A DNA stretch of 64,000 nt from Desertivirga brevis (GTDB lineage: Bacteria > Bacteroidota > Bacteroidia > Sphingobacteriales > Sphingobacteriaceae), in NCBI RefSeq assembly GCF_017355835.1, contig NZ_JAFEWF010000001.1, positions 1,054,001-1,118,000 on the forward strand, in the 5' to 3' direction. The position numbers were made by a program, and so were the translations under genes. The notes below the pieces were generated by a model. The model saw nothing but the letters and a program-made list of their open reading frames with translations. It ran no database searches and was not told where the DNA came from. Below, one piece after another: positions 8,912-16,661 of the stretch. The first letter of the stretch is position 1, and the number at the start of each line of letters is the position of its first letter.

Positions 8912-9342
8912 TAAGTAAATGATTTTTTTTCTGGTAACTAAAAATTATAACAACCTTACATATGATCATTATAATTCAATTGCTAATCCAAAGAGCTTTT
9001 ACGGCAGAGACTTACAAAAAGATTTCTTATTTTAAAAAAGAGTTTTATCGTGTTATATAAATGACACTTATATATAAAAACATCCATTAACACCCTTAGG
9101 GTTAATCACCACCGGCTAATCTTACAAGCAGACAGTTTAATTTCGAAACTTTTTATATCTTAAGGATTGTCAAAAGCCGAAAACTACGGTAAGCAATCCA
9201 AGTAAAACAAACAGCAAAAAAACTTGGAACTGCTCTGTAATTTTGGGTTTATTTAAATCGGCAATACAGATGGGATCAAGGGGATTAGATGAACTCGAAT
9301 AATAATAAATGACTAACACAGGATAATTATTTATATAAGATA
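8912..9342. other. 431-bp divergent spacer
   Basis: This spacer holds the upstream regions of two divergent genes. A perfect TAnnTTTG box reads rightward at 9238-9245 but has no properly spaced TTG, giving a weak candidate promoter for the gene at 9343. A minus-strand frame ending at about 9174 would encode a hydrophobic tail (FLLFVLLGLLTVVFGF) but has no ATG, so I do not call it a gene. No RNA gene or repeat is seen. Confidence 0.5.
8951..8979 (-). promoter_or_regulatory. Candidate promoter of the GNAT/ThiF/kinase run
   Basis: Reading the minus strand, a TTG (8977-8979) lies 18 nt before TAAGGTTG (8951-8958), one mismatch from the Bacteroidota -7 box TAnnTTTG. The start codon is 40 nt downstream. 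Weak evidence on its own, but it is the only such match in this spacer. Confidence 0.35.
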
Positions 9343-9870
9343 ATGGAACTTAATATCGGAATCGGCTCACGGGTTGCTCACCCTGCCTTTGGAAAGGGCG
9401 TTGTAATAAACGTTAGATCAAATGCTTACTTAATTACTTTTATAGACAGTGGTTATAAAGAGATACCTATTTCTGATGATCTTGAGGTACTGGACGATAT
9501 GGTACCAGACACTGACATGGTAAGCGCCTGGGAGGTGGAGCAGACATTAAAGAAAATCTTGCAAAAGTGGTCGGATGTGTCAGAGGTAGTCCCACTTGGA
9601 GATAAATGGAAGAATGGAAAAATGGTACTACATCCCGGTAACGCCGGACTTGCACCTAAAGAGATTCCAATTGATCAATTTTTTAATAAGATTGTAATGG
9701 TAAGGGACAGGCTTAGAGTGATGGAGCAAAGAGTGAACAGCAGCGAATTAAGCAACGAAGAAAAGGTAAACCTTCAGCAATACATCACAAGGATCTATGG
9801 AAGCTTGACCACCTTCAATATCCTGTTCAAGTACAAAGAAGATCAGTTCGTTGGCGAAAAGACCTCCTGA
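9343..9870 (+). CDS. Tudor-like N-terminal domain protein
   Basis: The first 50 residues (GSRVAHPAFGKGVVINV, then LITFIDSGYKEIPI) match the small beta-barrel found at the C-terminus of UvrD/PcrA helicases, a tudor-like protein-interaction module. The remaining 125 residues are mostly alpha-helical, with an acidic stretch near 58 and no catalytic motif. No signal peptide or membrane segment, so cytoplasmic. The 175-residue length is that of a conserved hypothetical family in Sphingobacteriales as far as I can recall. It stands alone between a divergent gene and a convergent one. Function unknown; a role in binding RNA polymerase or a helicase is only suggested by the tudor-like fold. Confidence 0.7.
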   Translation: MELNIGIGSRVAHPAFGKGVVINVRSNAYLITFIDSGYKEIPISDDLEVLDDMVPDTDMVSAWEVEQTLKKILQKWSDVSEVVPLGDKWKNGKMVLHPGNAGLAPKEIPIDQFFNKIVMVRDRLRVMEQRVNSSELSNEEKVNLQQYITRIYGSLTTFNILFKYKEDQFVGEKTS

Positions 9871-9891
9871 TAAAAATGGTTAAAAAGAAAT

Positions 9892-9925
9892 ATGGAAAGT
9901 AATACAATCATGTACTACTTTCCAT
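9892..9925. terminator. Hairpin between convergent genes
   Basis: A 10-bp stem (ATGGAAAGTA at 9892-9901 with its complement at 9916-9925) and a 14-nt loop, between the convergent genes at 9343-9870 and 9937-10227. The T-run is poor, so termination efficiency is uncertain. Confidence 0.5.
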
Positions 9926-9936
9926 TAAAGCTTTAT

Positions 9937-10227
9937 TTAAACAACTAGAACACTATTAGTGCTTCCGAACGCATTTGGGCTTTGCTTGTCAGCATCTGGT
10001 TCTTCTAACCACTCAGTTCCGTCTATTCTATACTTAAATTCATGTTCAGTATTTTTCGGTAAAGTTACCTCGGCACTGAAAGAGCCGTCTTTCTTTTTAT
10101 TCAGTAAAATAGAATTCTCCCAATCGCTATTCAATCCCAACACTTCTACCTTTTCTGCACTTTCTGGTTTTACTATAAATTTAACCTTGCAAAGATCCTT
10201 GGTTTTCAAATATGTTTTTTGAAGCAT
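9937..10227 (-). CDS. Stand-alone CBM48 / glycogen-binding domain protein
   Basis: A 96-residue protein consisting of almost only an isoamylase N-terminal early-set (CBM48) domain, as in the AMPK beta subunit: VKFIVKPESAEKVEVLGLNSDW, then FSAEVTLPKNTEHEFKYRIDG and a C-terminal N-SVLVV strand. No enzyme domain and no signal peptide. Such one-domain proteins are common in Bacteroidota and presumably bind glycogen or a starch-like polymer in the cytoplasm. No glycogen synthesis genes are adjacent. Monocistronic, ending at a weak hairpin shared with the gene to the left. Family call is firm, physiological role inferred. Confidence 0.85.
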   Translation of the reverse strand: MLQKTYLKTKDLCKVKFIVKPESAEKVEVLGLNSDWENSILLNKKKDGSFSAEVTLPKNTEHEFKYRIDGTEWLEEPDADKQSPNAFGSTNSVLVV

Positions 10228-10561
10228 AATTTTTGTTACATTAATAATTTAATACCAATTCGAAGAAATAATAAATATTTTCATAGTAAAACTAGAAATA
10301 AATTTTAATTATCAAAAAAAGTATTGAAAATTTATTTACCAGTTGAACATTTTATTTTAAAGTCGACTTGCGTATAACATTGAATTTTGTGTTTTGTTTA
10401 GCAATACTCTATCTAATTGTAGATTTGATATAAAAAGAATAAGAAAAGCCAAGGTGTAAGCTTAAAAAACCCCTGCTCCAACAAAGGCTTTCTCACAAAC
10501 TGCCTAAAAGGTAACAAAAAAACCCGGACAGTTGCCCGGGTTTCTATATTGTTATCGACAA
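10228..10561. other. 334-bp spacer, A+T-rich
   Basis: Leader region of the CBM48 gene and 3' region of gltA. Apart from the gltA terminator (10515-10543) I see no coding potential, repeat or structured RNA here. An A+T-rich tract of about 120 bp upstream of the CBM48 gene may act as promoter DNA. Confidence 0.5.
10515..10543 (-). terminator. gltA terminator
   Basis: An 8-bp G+C-rich stem (10520-10527 and 10536-10543, AAACCCGG and complement) with an 8-nt loop; on the minus strand it is followed by a run of U from the A5 at 10516-10520. It lies 18 bp past the gltA stop. Confidence 0.8.
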
Positions 10562-11848
10562 TTAACGTTTTGATCGCTCAACAAACTCTCTCTCTACATG
10601 CCCAACGTAAACCTGGCGAGGACGGCCGATAGGCTCTTTATTCTCACGCAATTCTTTCCACTGTGCAATCCATCCAGGTAGACGACCTAACGCAAATAAA
10701 ACAGTGAACATATCTGTAGGGAATCCTAAGGCACGATAAATAATACCAGAATAAAAATCAACGTTAGGGTATAATTTACGTTCCACAAAGTAAGAGTCGT
10801 TAAGAGCAGCTTCCTCTAGTTTCTTCGCAATCTCTAGCACAGGATCGTTGATACCTAGTTTATCTAATATATCATCACAAGCCTTCTTAATAATTTTAGC
10901 TCTTGGATCGAAGTTTTTATATACCCTGTGACCAAAGCCCATAAGACGGAAGTTGTCGTTCTTATCTTTAGCTTTAGCAATCCACTTATCTGTATCCCCA
11001 CCGTCTTCCTTAATTTTCTCAAGCATTTCAATTACGGCCTGGTTTGCACCTCCATGTAAAGGGCCCCATAGTGCCGAAACACCTGCAGAAATAGATGCAT
11101 ATAAATTAGCCTCAGAAGAACCTACAATACGAACAGTAGATGTTGAACAATTTTGCTCGTGATCAGCGTGAAGGATCAGAAGCTTGTTCATTGCATCAAC
11201 AACTACAGGATCGATTTCAATTTCATGAGTAACCTGACCAAAGGTCATATTCATGAAGTTTGAGATATAGTCTAATTTGTGTTGTGGATAGATAAACGGT
11301 TCGCCAAGAGAACCTTTGTAGATCCAAGATACAATAGTTGGCATTTTAGCCAGTAACTTGATGATCGTTAGATTTATATCGTCCTTAGTTGGATGAGTAT
11401 TTAGACTTTCCGGATCAAAGGCAGATAGGGAACTTACAAGGGAAACCAACTGCCCCATAGGGTGAGCCTTTGGAGGAAACCCGTCGTAAAACTTCTTATA
11501 ATCTTCGTGCAGTAGTGCGTGTTTACTCAACTGTGCCTGAAAATCATCTAATTGGGCCTGAGATGGCAATTCACCGTAGATTAAAAGGTAAGCTACCTCA
11601 AGAAAAGAAGTTTTTTCAGCTAATTGCTCAATTGGATAACCTCTGTATTTTAAAATACCCTGCTCGCCGTCTAAATAAGTAATCGCACTTTTAGTACATC
11701 CGGTATTTTTATATCCGCTGTCAAGTGTGATATAACCAGTTAAATCGCGAAGCTTTGAAATATCAATTGCTTTCTCATTCTCGGTGCCGGTAATCACCGA
11801 CAAGTCATACGTTTTGTCGTCTAGGGTTAAAGAGGCTTTATCTGACAT
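10562..11848 (-). CDS. gltA: Citrate synthase
   Basis: Type II citrate synthase, which condenses oxaloacetate and acetyl-CoA at the entry to the TCA cycle. The sequence has the family's catalytic histidines in LHADHEQN and GFGHRVYKNFDPRA, the catalytic Asp in NVDFYSG, and ends with the GRPRQVYVG substrate-binding arginine segment. The length (428 residues from the chosen start) is typical for hexameric Gram-negative enzymes. I place the start at the ATG at 11848 (MSDKAS); the in-frame ATG at 11869 lies inside the likely -7 box. Monocistronic with its own promoter and terminator. Confidence 0.97.
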   Translation of the reverse strand: MSDKASLTLDDKTYDLSVITGTENEKAIDISKLRDLTGYITLDSGYKNTGCTKSAITYLDGEQGILKYRGYPIEQLAEKTSFLEVAYLLIYGELPSQAQLDDFQAQLSKHALLHEDYKKFYDGFPPKAHPMGQLVSLVSSLSAFDPESLNTHPTKDDINLTIIKLLAKMPTIVSWIYKGSLGEPFIYPQHKLDYISNFMNMTFGQVTHEIEIDPVVVDAMNKLLILHADHEQNCSTSTVRIVGSSEANLYASISAGVSALWGPLHGGANQAVIEMLEKIKEDGGDTDKWIAKAKDKNDNFRLMGFGHRVYKNFDPRAKIIKKACDDILDKLGINDPVLEIAKKLEEAALNDSYFVERKLYPNVDFYSGIIYRALGFPTDMFTVLFALGRLPGWIAQWKELRENKEPIGRPRQVYVGHVEREFVERSKR

Positions 11849-11866
11849 ATATATTGGATGTTGACG

Positions 11867-11874
11867 CAAAAATA
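11867..11874 (-). promoter_or_regulatory. gltA -7 box
   Basis: TATTTTTG on the minus strand, a perfect TAnnTTTG, 18 nt upstream of the preferred start codon. No well-spaced TTG -33 element is visible, so the promoter may depend on an alternative -33 sequence or an activator. Confidence 0.45.
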
Positions 11875-12041
11875 ATCAAATCTGCCTCTTCTGAAATTTT
11901 ATTTTCAATTGAGGCTATGATTTATGAGTTACGTCATACTTTTTGATAAAAAAATTACATAAAGAGGTCTTCAATTGCTTTTTCAGCCCCCCAATGAGAC
12001 TTATTTAAGGAGCTATGCGATCAAATGAAGCCATAAAACAA

Positions 12042-12070
12042 AGAAGCTCTGCTAAAAAAGCAGAGCTTCT
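12042..12070 (-). terminator. Terminator of the outer-membrane protein gene at 12091
   Basis: A perfect 11-bp stem (12042-12052 and 12060-12070) with a 7-nt A-rich loop and U-rich tail on the minus strand, 20 bp past the stop. Confidence 0.8.
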
Positions 12071-12090
12071 AATGATTTTTTAATAAATTC

Positions 12091-12606
12091 TTATTTGCTC
12101 AAGTTGAAACCGTACGCGATTCTTAATGCTACCTGGCCGAGACCATTACCTTGGTTCCTGAATTCCTCGTAACGAAGACCAAGATCAAGGCCATTATTGA
12201 ATCCAAGTCCGATACCAGGAGCCCAGACAAATGCTGTTTTTTGATTTTCTTTTGTTCCAAATCCAGCTCCTACTTCGCCGCTTATATAGAAGCGCTCCAT
12301 TGGAAAAACTTTTAATCCTGCTTTCAATGGCACAAAGCCAGCACTTCCAGCATCCTCACCTTTAAGAGAGAAGTTAGTATAACCCAGCGATAATAATCCG
12401 GAAACATTGCTATAGAAATCTTTCTGAAGACGAAGATCTCCACCTACAGCAAAATTATATGCATCATGGGTAGGTATTCCCAAACTCAAGCCAATTCCTA
12501 AACGAGTATCCCTTGAATCGTGTCCGGCGCTTTGAGCACTAACTGTGCCATAAGAAGTAACAACAGCGATTATCGCAGCTATAAATTTAAGACTAATTGT
12601 TTTCAT
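12091..12606 (-). CDS. Outer-membrane beta-barrel protein, paralogue A
   Basis: A signal peptide (residues 1-24, cleaving after VSAQ or SAQS) is followed by alternating hydrophobic strands with aromatic girdles typical of an eight-strand outer-membrane barrel of the OmpW/porin-family type: GIGLSLGIPT, RLQKDFYSNVSGLLSLGYTNF, PLKAGLKVFP, FYISGEVGAGFG and the C-terminal QVALRIAYGFNLSK. It is the tandem paralogue of the gene at 12739-13272, sharing the KDF..SVSGLL.LGYT and GLDLGLRYEE blocks. A TG/CA microsatellite lies just before its start. Barrel function (passive porin, adhesin or envelope stability) is unknown. Confidence 0.82.
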   Translation of the reverse strand: MKTISLKFIAAIIAVVTSYGTVSAQSAGHDSRDTRLGIGLSLGIPTHDAYNFAVGGDLRLQKDFYSNVSGLLSLGYTNFSLKGEDAGSAGFVPLKAGLKVFPMERFYISGEVGAGFGTKENQKTAFVWAPGIGLGFNNGLDLGLRYEEFRNQGNGLGQVALRIAYGFNLSK

Positions 12607-12619
12607 GTTAATATAAGTT

Positions 12620-12639
12620 TTGTGTGTGTGTGTGTGTGT
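12620..12639. repeat. (TG)n dinucleotide repeat in the 5' leader
   Basis: Uninterrupted TG/CA repeat of about nine units between the two paralogous beta-barrel genes, ending 14 nt upstream of the ATG (12606) of paralogue A. The position between promoter and start codon is where length changes by slippage could alter expression; that is a hypothesis. Confidence 0.9.
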
Positions 12640-12738
12640 ACTTTTACCGGTTGGAACAATTAAATCTGGAAATGGTTGTCCTTTTTATTTCAAACTCTTT
12701 TCAGTTTAAGCTTTACGAATTGATACTCAGGATGAAAA

Positions 12739-13272
12739 TTAATTTCTTTGTATCAGACTCGTTAAGTCGATCCCATAGGCTATTCGAAATGCAAACTGGC
12801 CAGTTCCTATTCCCCGCCGGCGTGATTCTTCATATCTTAAACCAAGGTCCAACCCATTATTAAAAGCCCACCCCAGTCCTGGCGACCAAAGGAAGCTGGA
12901 TTCCTGTGCTTTATGCTGCTTTATAGCTGTTCCCACCTCTGCAGTCAAATACAATTTCTCTAAAGGGAAAACTTTCGTTCCTAACTTAAAAGGTACAAAT
13001 CCAAAGTCGGCCAGATTATTCTTATGATCGTGTTGAAACTCGGTATAGCCCAAAGTAAGAAGCCCCGAAACACTTCTTGAGAAATCCTTTTGAGCTCTTA
13101 CGTCTCCTCCATAAACTACATTGAATCCGTGTCGATTTGGAATACCAGTACTAAAACCCAAACTTACACGGATCGCACGCGAGTCTGCAGGTTGAGCACT
13201 AGCAATAGATGTGGTTAGAAGGAAAAGAGCAAAGATAGCTCTACCAATAAATTTTGTATTGATCATTTTCAT
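12739..13272 (-). CDS. Outer-membrane beta-barrel protein, paralogue B
   Basis: Same family as the gene at 12091-12606, with a cleavable signal peptide (KFIGRAIFALFLLTTSIASAQ) and strands VSLGFSTGIPN, AQKDFSRSVSGLLTLGYTEF, PFKLGTKVFP, LYLTAEVGTA and AFRIAYGIDL. I prefer a start at 13272 (MKMINTKF) or 13266 because the longer frame (13344) would put a charged 24-residue extension in front of the signal peptide. About 45-50% identical to paralogue A by eye. It is upstream of A on the same strand with 132 bp between them, so both can share a promoter, though A also has a leader of its own. Confidence 0.82.
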   Translation of the reverse strand: MKMINTKFIGRAIFALFLLTTSIASAQPADSRAIRVSLGFSTGIPNRHGFNVVYGGDVRAQKDFSRSVSGLLTLGYTEFQHDHKNNLADFGFVPFKLGTKVFPLEKLYLTAEVGTAIKQHKAQESSFLWSPGLGWAFNNGLDLGLRYEESRRRGIGTGQFAFRIAYGIDLTSLIQRN

Positions 13273-13278
13273 AGGCAT

Positions 13279-13661
13279 TATCAATTTTTGATGTGTTTTT
13301 GCTTTTAGAACAAAATTTTTCCAAAATAGTTCAGCCACCCTCATTCAATGTGCCATGCTGGCCTAAATCATTATTAATCATAAGGTGCATATTGGATAGA
13401 GTAGGAAATTGAGGATTTCGGGGGAAGTTTTTTCTCAAGGGCCGGTAAAACAGTATCCTGCTTTGAATAAGTTTATCTATTGTATTTCCAAATTGCTCTA
13501 AAAATCTTAATTCTATTAAGAAAGATTTAATGCATAGCCCTTTTCATTATTACTTTTTTAGTATCTTAGCTCATTATTTAAACAAGATATTTGTAACCCA
13601 ATCTCGGGTTTGTCGTAGAACGAGGATATCTTAGTAACGCTTTTTAGATAGGGGAACTTGC
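13279..13661. other. 383-bp spacer with a structured leader
   Basis: Divergent spacer. Close to the rightward receiver gene, 13584-13632 can fold with an outer stem (AAGATAT with ATATCTT) and an inner AACCC/GGGTT hairpin, so the 5' leader of the receiver/sugar-transferase unit may be structured. Nothing else is recognised, and no known riboswitch class fits. Confidence 0.4.
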
Positions 13662-14054
13662 ATGAAGAAACAAATACTAATTGTTGATGATGAAGTTAGT
13701 ATTCTTAAACTTCTGAATTTTGTATTATCAAAGGAATACGATTTGATAATAAAAAACAGTGGAGTTGAGGCAATTAGCTGGTTGGAACAGGGCAATGATC
13801 CTGAGCTAATTATATCAGACCTTCAAATGCCTTATTTCGATGGTAGCTCCTTTATCAGAAATTTGAAAATTAGCGGTTACTACAGAGACACCCCTGTTAT
13901 TTTATTGTCAGGAGCAGATGATCTTGACGACAGGGTAAGTAAAATGTCTTTTAAGGTAGAGAGTTATATGCAAAAACCATTTAACCCTACTACATTAAAA
14001 AGAGTAATTAGTGAATTAATCGCCAGTAAGAATGATCTTGAGCTCTCCAATTAA
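13662..14054 (+). CDS. Single-domain response regulator
   Basis: A CheY-size receiver: acidic pair D9-D10, phosphoacceptor D53 (LIISDLQMP), S83 in LLSGA and K105 (MQKPF). No output domain. Its last 23 nucleotides overlap the start of the sugar-transferase fusion gene in another frame, so the two are translationally coupled. The simplest reading is that phosphorylation of this receiver controls the exopolysaccharide enzyme, for example by docking on its degenerate receiver half. No kinase lies next to it; the partner is elsewhere. Confidence 0.9.
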   Translation: MKKQILIVDDEVSILKLLNFVLSKEYDLIIKNSGVEAISWLEQGNDPELIISDLQMPYFDGSSFIRNLKISGYYRDTPVILLSGADDLDDRVSKMSFKVESYMQKPFNPTTLKRVISELIASKNDLELSN

Positions 14055-15123
14055 TAATCTATCGCATCAAACGGGAGTCCACGCAAAAGTGGCCTATGCT
14101 GGTTCTGAATTGAAGGAGATGATACTACCTGAGCTACTGGCTCAGTTTGAGGTGGAATACGATGGCCTTGATTTGGATAATATTGAACAATATTTGAACG
14201 ATCAATCACTATTAACTCTTCCCGACATTATACTTCTGGAGGCCGACAAAAAAGAGAACTGGTTAGCCTTGATAAGCCGGATAAGGAAGAATCCCTTACT
14301 ACAAGGTATCATCATCGTTGTTGTTTCTGCTTTTACTAATAAAGCATGGAAAAAAAAGGCGATGTCTTTAAAAGTTCACGATTTCTATACGTATCCGTTC
14401 CCTCTTGAGGATATATGTGAAAGACTTGGCTTTCTGGTGAAGTTTAAGCTTATTAAGCCTAAGTTGGCTGAATTGGCAGAACAAGTAGATGTGAGGTATA
14501 AAATGCCGTTGTACAAACGTACGTTTGATATTATCGTTTGCTCGGTGGCCTTATTGATACTATCTCCCCTTTTCCTCGTAATCGCTGCTTTAGTTCGCTT
14601 AGAATCTAAGGGACCAATAATTTACAAGAGCAAGCGAGTGGGAACTGGTTACAAGATCTTTGATTTCTATAAGTTCCGATCTATGAGAACAGGTGCGGAC
14701 AAAGAAATAGCAACTTTATCTTCACTTAATCAATACTCAGATACAGAAACCGGAAAATCTGCTTTTGTGAAGATTAAAGATGATCCACGAATAACAAAAG
14801 TTGGACACTTTATACGTAATACAAGTATAGATGAGTTACCTCAACTTTTTAATGTGTTAAAGGGAGATATGTCTTTGGTTGGAAACAGGCCTCTTCCATT
14901 ATACGAAGCAGAAATGCTTACTTCAAACGAATGGACAACACGTTTCCTAGGACCTGCCGGACTCACCGGTCTATGGCAAATCAGCAAACGCGGGAAAGAA
15001 GAAATGTCTGAGAGGGAAAGAAAGAAGCTGGATAATTATTATGCAGCTAACTATTCATTCTGGCTTGATTTAAAGATCATAATAGGAACCTTCCCTGCAT
15101 TACTGCAAAAAGAAAAAGTATAA
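14032..15123 (+). CDS. Pseudo-receiver fused to a sugar transferase
   Basis: An N-terminal receiver-like domain (residues 17-135) is fused to a bacterial sugar-transferase domain (about 160-363; polyprenyl glycosyl-1-phosphate transferase, WcaJ/PssY type), which starts polysaccharide repeat units on undecaprenyl phosphate. The transferase has the membrane reentrant helix (FDIIVCSVALLILSPLFLVIA), KRVGTGYKIFDFYKFRSM, DELPQLFNVLKGDMSLVGNRPLP and GPAGLTGLWQISKRG. In the receiver half the phosphorylatable Asp is replaced by Glu (E70 in IILLEAD) and the conserved Lys by Tyr (Y121 in YPFPL), so it probably cannot be phosphorylated and may mimic the active state. It overlaps the upstream receiver gene by 23 nt. 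Confidence 0.92.
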   Translation: MILSSPINNLSHQTGVHAKVAYAGSELKEMILPELLAQFEVEYDGLDLDNIEQYLNDQSLLTLPDIILLEADKKENWLALISRIRKNPLLQGIIIVVVSAFTNKAWKKKAMSLKVHDFYTYPFPLEDICERLGFLVKFKLIKPKLAELAEQVDVRYKMPLYKRTFDIIVCSVALLILSPLFLVIAALVRLESKGPIIYKSKRVGTGYKIFDFYKFRSMRTGADKEIATLSSLNQYSDTETGKSAFVKIKDDPRITKVGHFIRNTSIDELPQLFNVLKGDMSLVGNRPLPLYEAEMLTSNEWTTRFLGPAGLTGLWQISKRGKEEMSERERKKLDNYYAANYSFWLDLKIIIGTFPALLQKEKV

Positions 15124-15165
15124 GCCAAAGCATAATTTCGATAACTTAGTTATCCTTAAAACACC

Positions 15166-15200
15166 AAAAGGATAGTTGTACAAGCAGCTATCCTTTTTTA
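15166..15200 (+). terminator. Terminator of the receiver/sugar-transferase unit
   Basis: A 10-bp stem (AAAAGGATAG, 15166-15175, with 15188-15197), extended by wobble pairs, then a T-rich tail. Confidence 0.85.
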
Positions 15201-15231
15201 TTTTATTCAACTATTCTTTAAATGTGAAGGC

Positions 15232-15257
15232 AAAAAAAATGCCTCTTTTAGGAGGCA
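15232..15257 (-). terminator. Terminator of ribosomal protein THX gene
   Basis: A short stem (TGCCTC/GAGGCA, 15240-15245 and 15252-15257) overlapping the stop codon of the gene, followed on the minus strand by eight U from 15232-15239. The compact design saves space but is a good rho-independent signal. Confidence 0.7.
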
Positions 15258-15376
15258 CTTAATTCAGCTTTTACTTTTTTAGCCGCTCTATTCTTTTTTG
15301 TTTGTTTTGGTCTTTTCTTTCCAAAAGAGCCCATTGATATTTTTCCTTTTTTACTTTTTTTATCGCCTCTTCCCAT
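15248..15376 (-). CDS. 30S ribosomal protein THX
   Basis: A 42-residue, very basic peptide from the ATG at 15376. It begins MGRGDKKSKKGKI and continues with SFGKKRPKQ, the pattern of the small THX (Thx) subunit proteins that insert into the top of the 30S head in Thermus and are widespread in Bacteroidota. No acidic or hydrophobic stretches. Its position directly downstream of trxB on the same strand (gap 75 bp) may mean read-through, but it has its own terminator. It is missed by simple length cut-offs. Confidence 0.85.
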   Translation of the reverse strand: MGRGDKKSKKGKISMGSFGKKRPKQTKKNRAAKKVKAELSAS

Positions 15377-15451
15377 AGAATGAAATGTTAAATGTTAACA
15401 GTTTCAACAACGAGCCAGGATGATTGTTCTGGAAAAATAAATCGCAAATAA

Positions 15452-16405
15452 CTAATCTACCTCAGCGTGTTCTTTTGCGGCCAGGTACCTTTCAGCTTCC
15501 AGGGCTGCCATACAACCACTTCCGGCAGCTGTAACAGCCTGCCTGTAATGCTTATCCTGAACGTCGCCACAAGCAAACACCCCTTCAATATTGGTTAGTG
15601 GAGTTCCGGGTTTGGTAATAAGATACCCTGTCTCATCCATATCCAACCAGCCTTTGAAAATGTCAGTATTGGGTTTATGCCCAATAGCTACAAAGAAGCC
15701 CGTAACATCCACTGTTGTTTCTTCGGATGTCTGATTGTTCTTAATCCTTATACCTGTAACGTTCTGGCCGTCGCCTAAAATCTCCTGAGTTTCAGAGTTG
15801 TAATGTATTTGAATATTAGCTGTATTCAAAACACGATTTACCATTGCTTTAGAGGCACGGAACTCATCTCTCCGCACAATCATATGAACCTTGTTACATA
15901 GCTTTGCAAGATACGTTGCTTCTTCTGCAGCTGTATCGCCAGCTCCAACGATTGCCACGTCCTGATTCTTGAAGAAAAAGCCGTCACAAACAGCACAAGC
16001 AGAAACCCCAAAGCCATTGTATTTTTGCTCGCTCTCCAAACCCAACCATTTAGCAGATGCTCCCGTCGCAATAATTACACTGTCAGCAGTTATAGTTTTG
16101 TGTTCATCGATAACAACTTTATGAGGTGATCCGGAAAAATCAACTGATGTAACATACCCAAAGCGAATATCTGTTCCGAAACGTTCAGCTTGTTTCCTGA
16201 AGTCTTCCATCATTTCCGGCCCTAAGATCCCATTTGAGTAACCAGGAAAATTTTCTACTTCTGTAGTTTGTGTTAGCTGCCCACCAGGAACGATACCTGT
16301 ATATAAAACTGGCTTAAGATCTGCACGTGCCGCATAAATTGCAGCCGTATATCCAGCCGGTCCCGATCCTATAATTAGACATTGTACGTGTTCTGCTTCC
16401 AACAT
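15452..16405 (-). CDS. trxB: Thioredoxin-disulfide reductase
   Basis: Low-Mr thioredoxin reductase, an FAD/NADPH enzyme that reduces thioredoxin. FAD-binding GSGPAGYTAAIYAARA lies at 13-28, the redox-active CAVC in GVSACAVCDGFFF near residue 136, the NADPH-binding GAGDTAAEEA at about 154, and the second FAD motif GVFACGDVQDKHYRQ near the C-terminus. Length 317 is typical. A canonical-looking promoter (16421-16451) lies just upstream. The protein belongs to the housekeeping oxidative stress defence. Confidence 0.97.
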   Translation of the reverse strand: MLEAEHVQCLIIGSGPAGYTAAIYAARADLKPVLYTGIVPGGQLTQTTEVENFPGYSNGILGPEMMEDFRKQAERFGTDIRFGYVTSVDFSGSPHKVVIDEHKTITADSVIIATGASAKWLGLESEQKYNGFGVSACAVCDGFFFKNQDVAIVGAGDTAAEEATYLAKLCNKVHMIVRRDEFRASKAMVNRVLNTANIQIHYNSETQEILGDGQNVTGIRIKNNQTSEETTVDVTGFFVAIGHKPNTDIFKGWLDMDETGYLITKPGTPLTNIEGVFACGDVQDKHYRQAVTAAGSGCMAALEAERYLAAKEHAEVD

Positions 16406-16420
16406 AATAAATATTTGCTG

Positions 16421-16451
16421 CTAAATTACGAGTTTATCCTAGCGGTGGCAA
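16421..16451 (-). promoter_or_regulatory. Candidate trxB promoter
   Basis: On the minus strand a TTG (16449-16451) lies 20 nt before TAATTTAG (16421-16428), one mismatch from TAnnTTTG, 15 nt upstream of the trxB start codon. The spacing matches the Bacteroidota consensus. Confidence 0.5.
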
Positions 16452-16661
16452 GATAGAACTGTCAGTATGATGTTTATTTACAGCCTTTTTGAGGCACTTT
16501 TAAACGTTACTATTTCCAACAGACTGATGACTTTTTCTACAGATTAAAATATTGATTCAACAAAAGAAACAACTAAACTAGCTGATTACTAGCACAATCT
16601 AAACTTACACACCTTTTGGCACAATTATAACGTAATAGTAGGAGTACTGACACAAAAAAAG

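Noticed and set aside
9174..9330. A hydrophobic minus-strand frame in the 9-kb spacer
   Set aside because: No ATG start and only one plausible helix; an open frame by chance in A+T-rich DNA.
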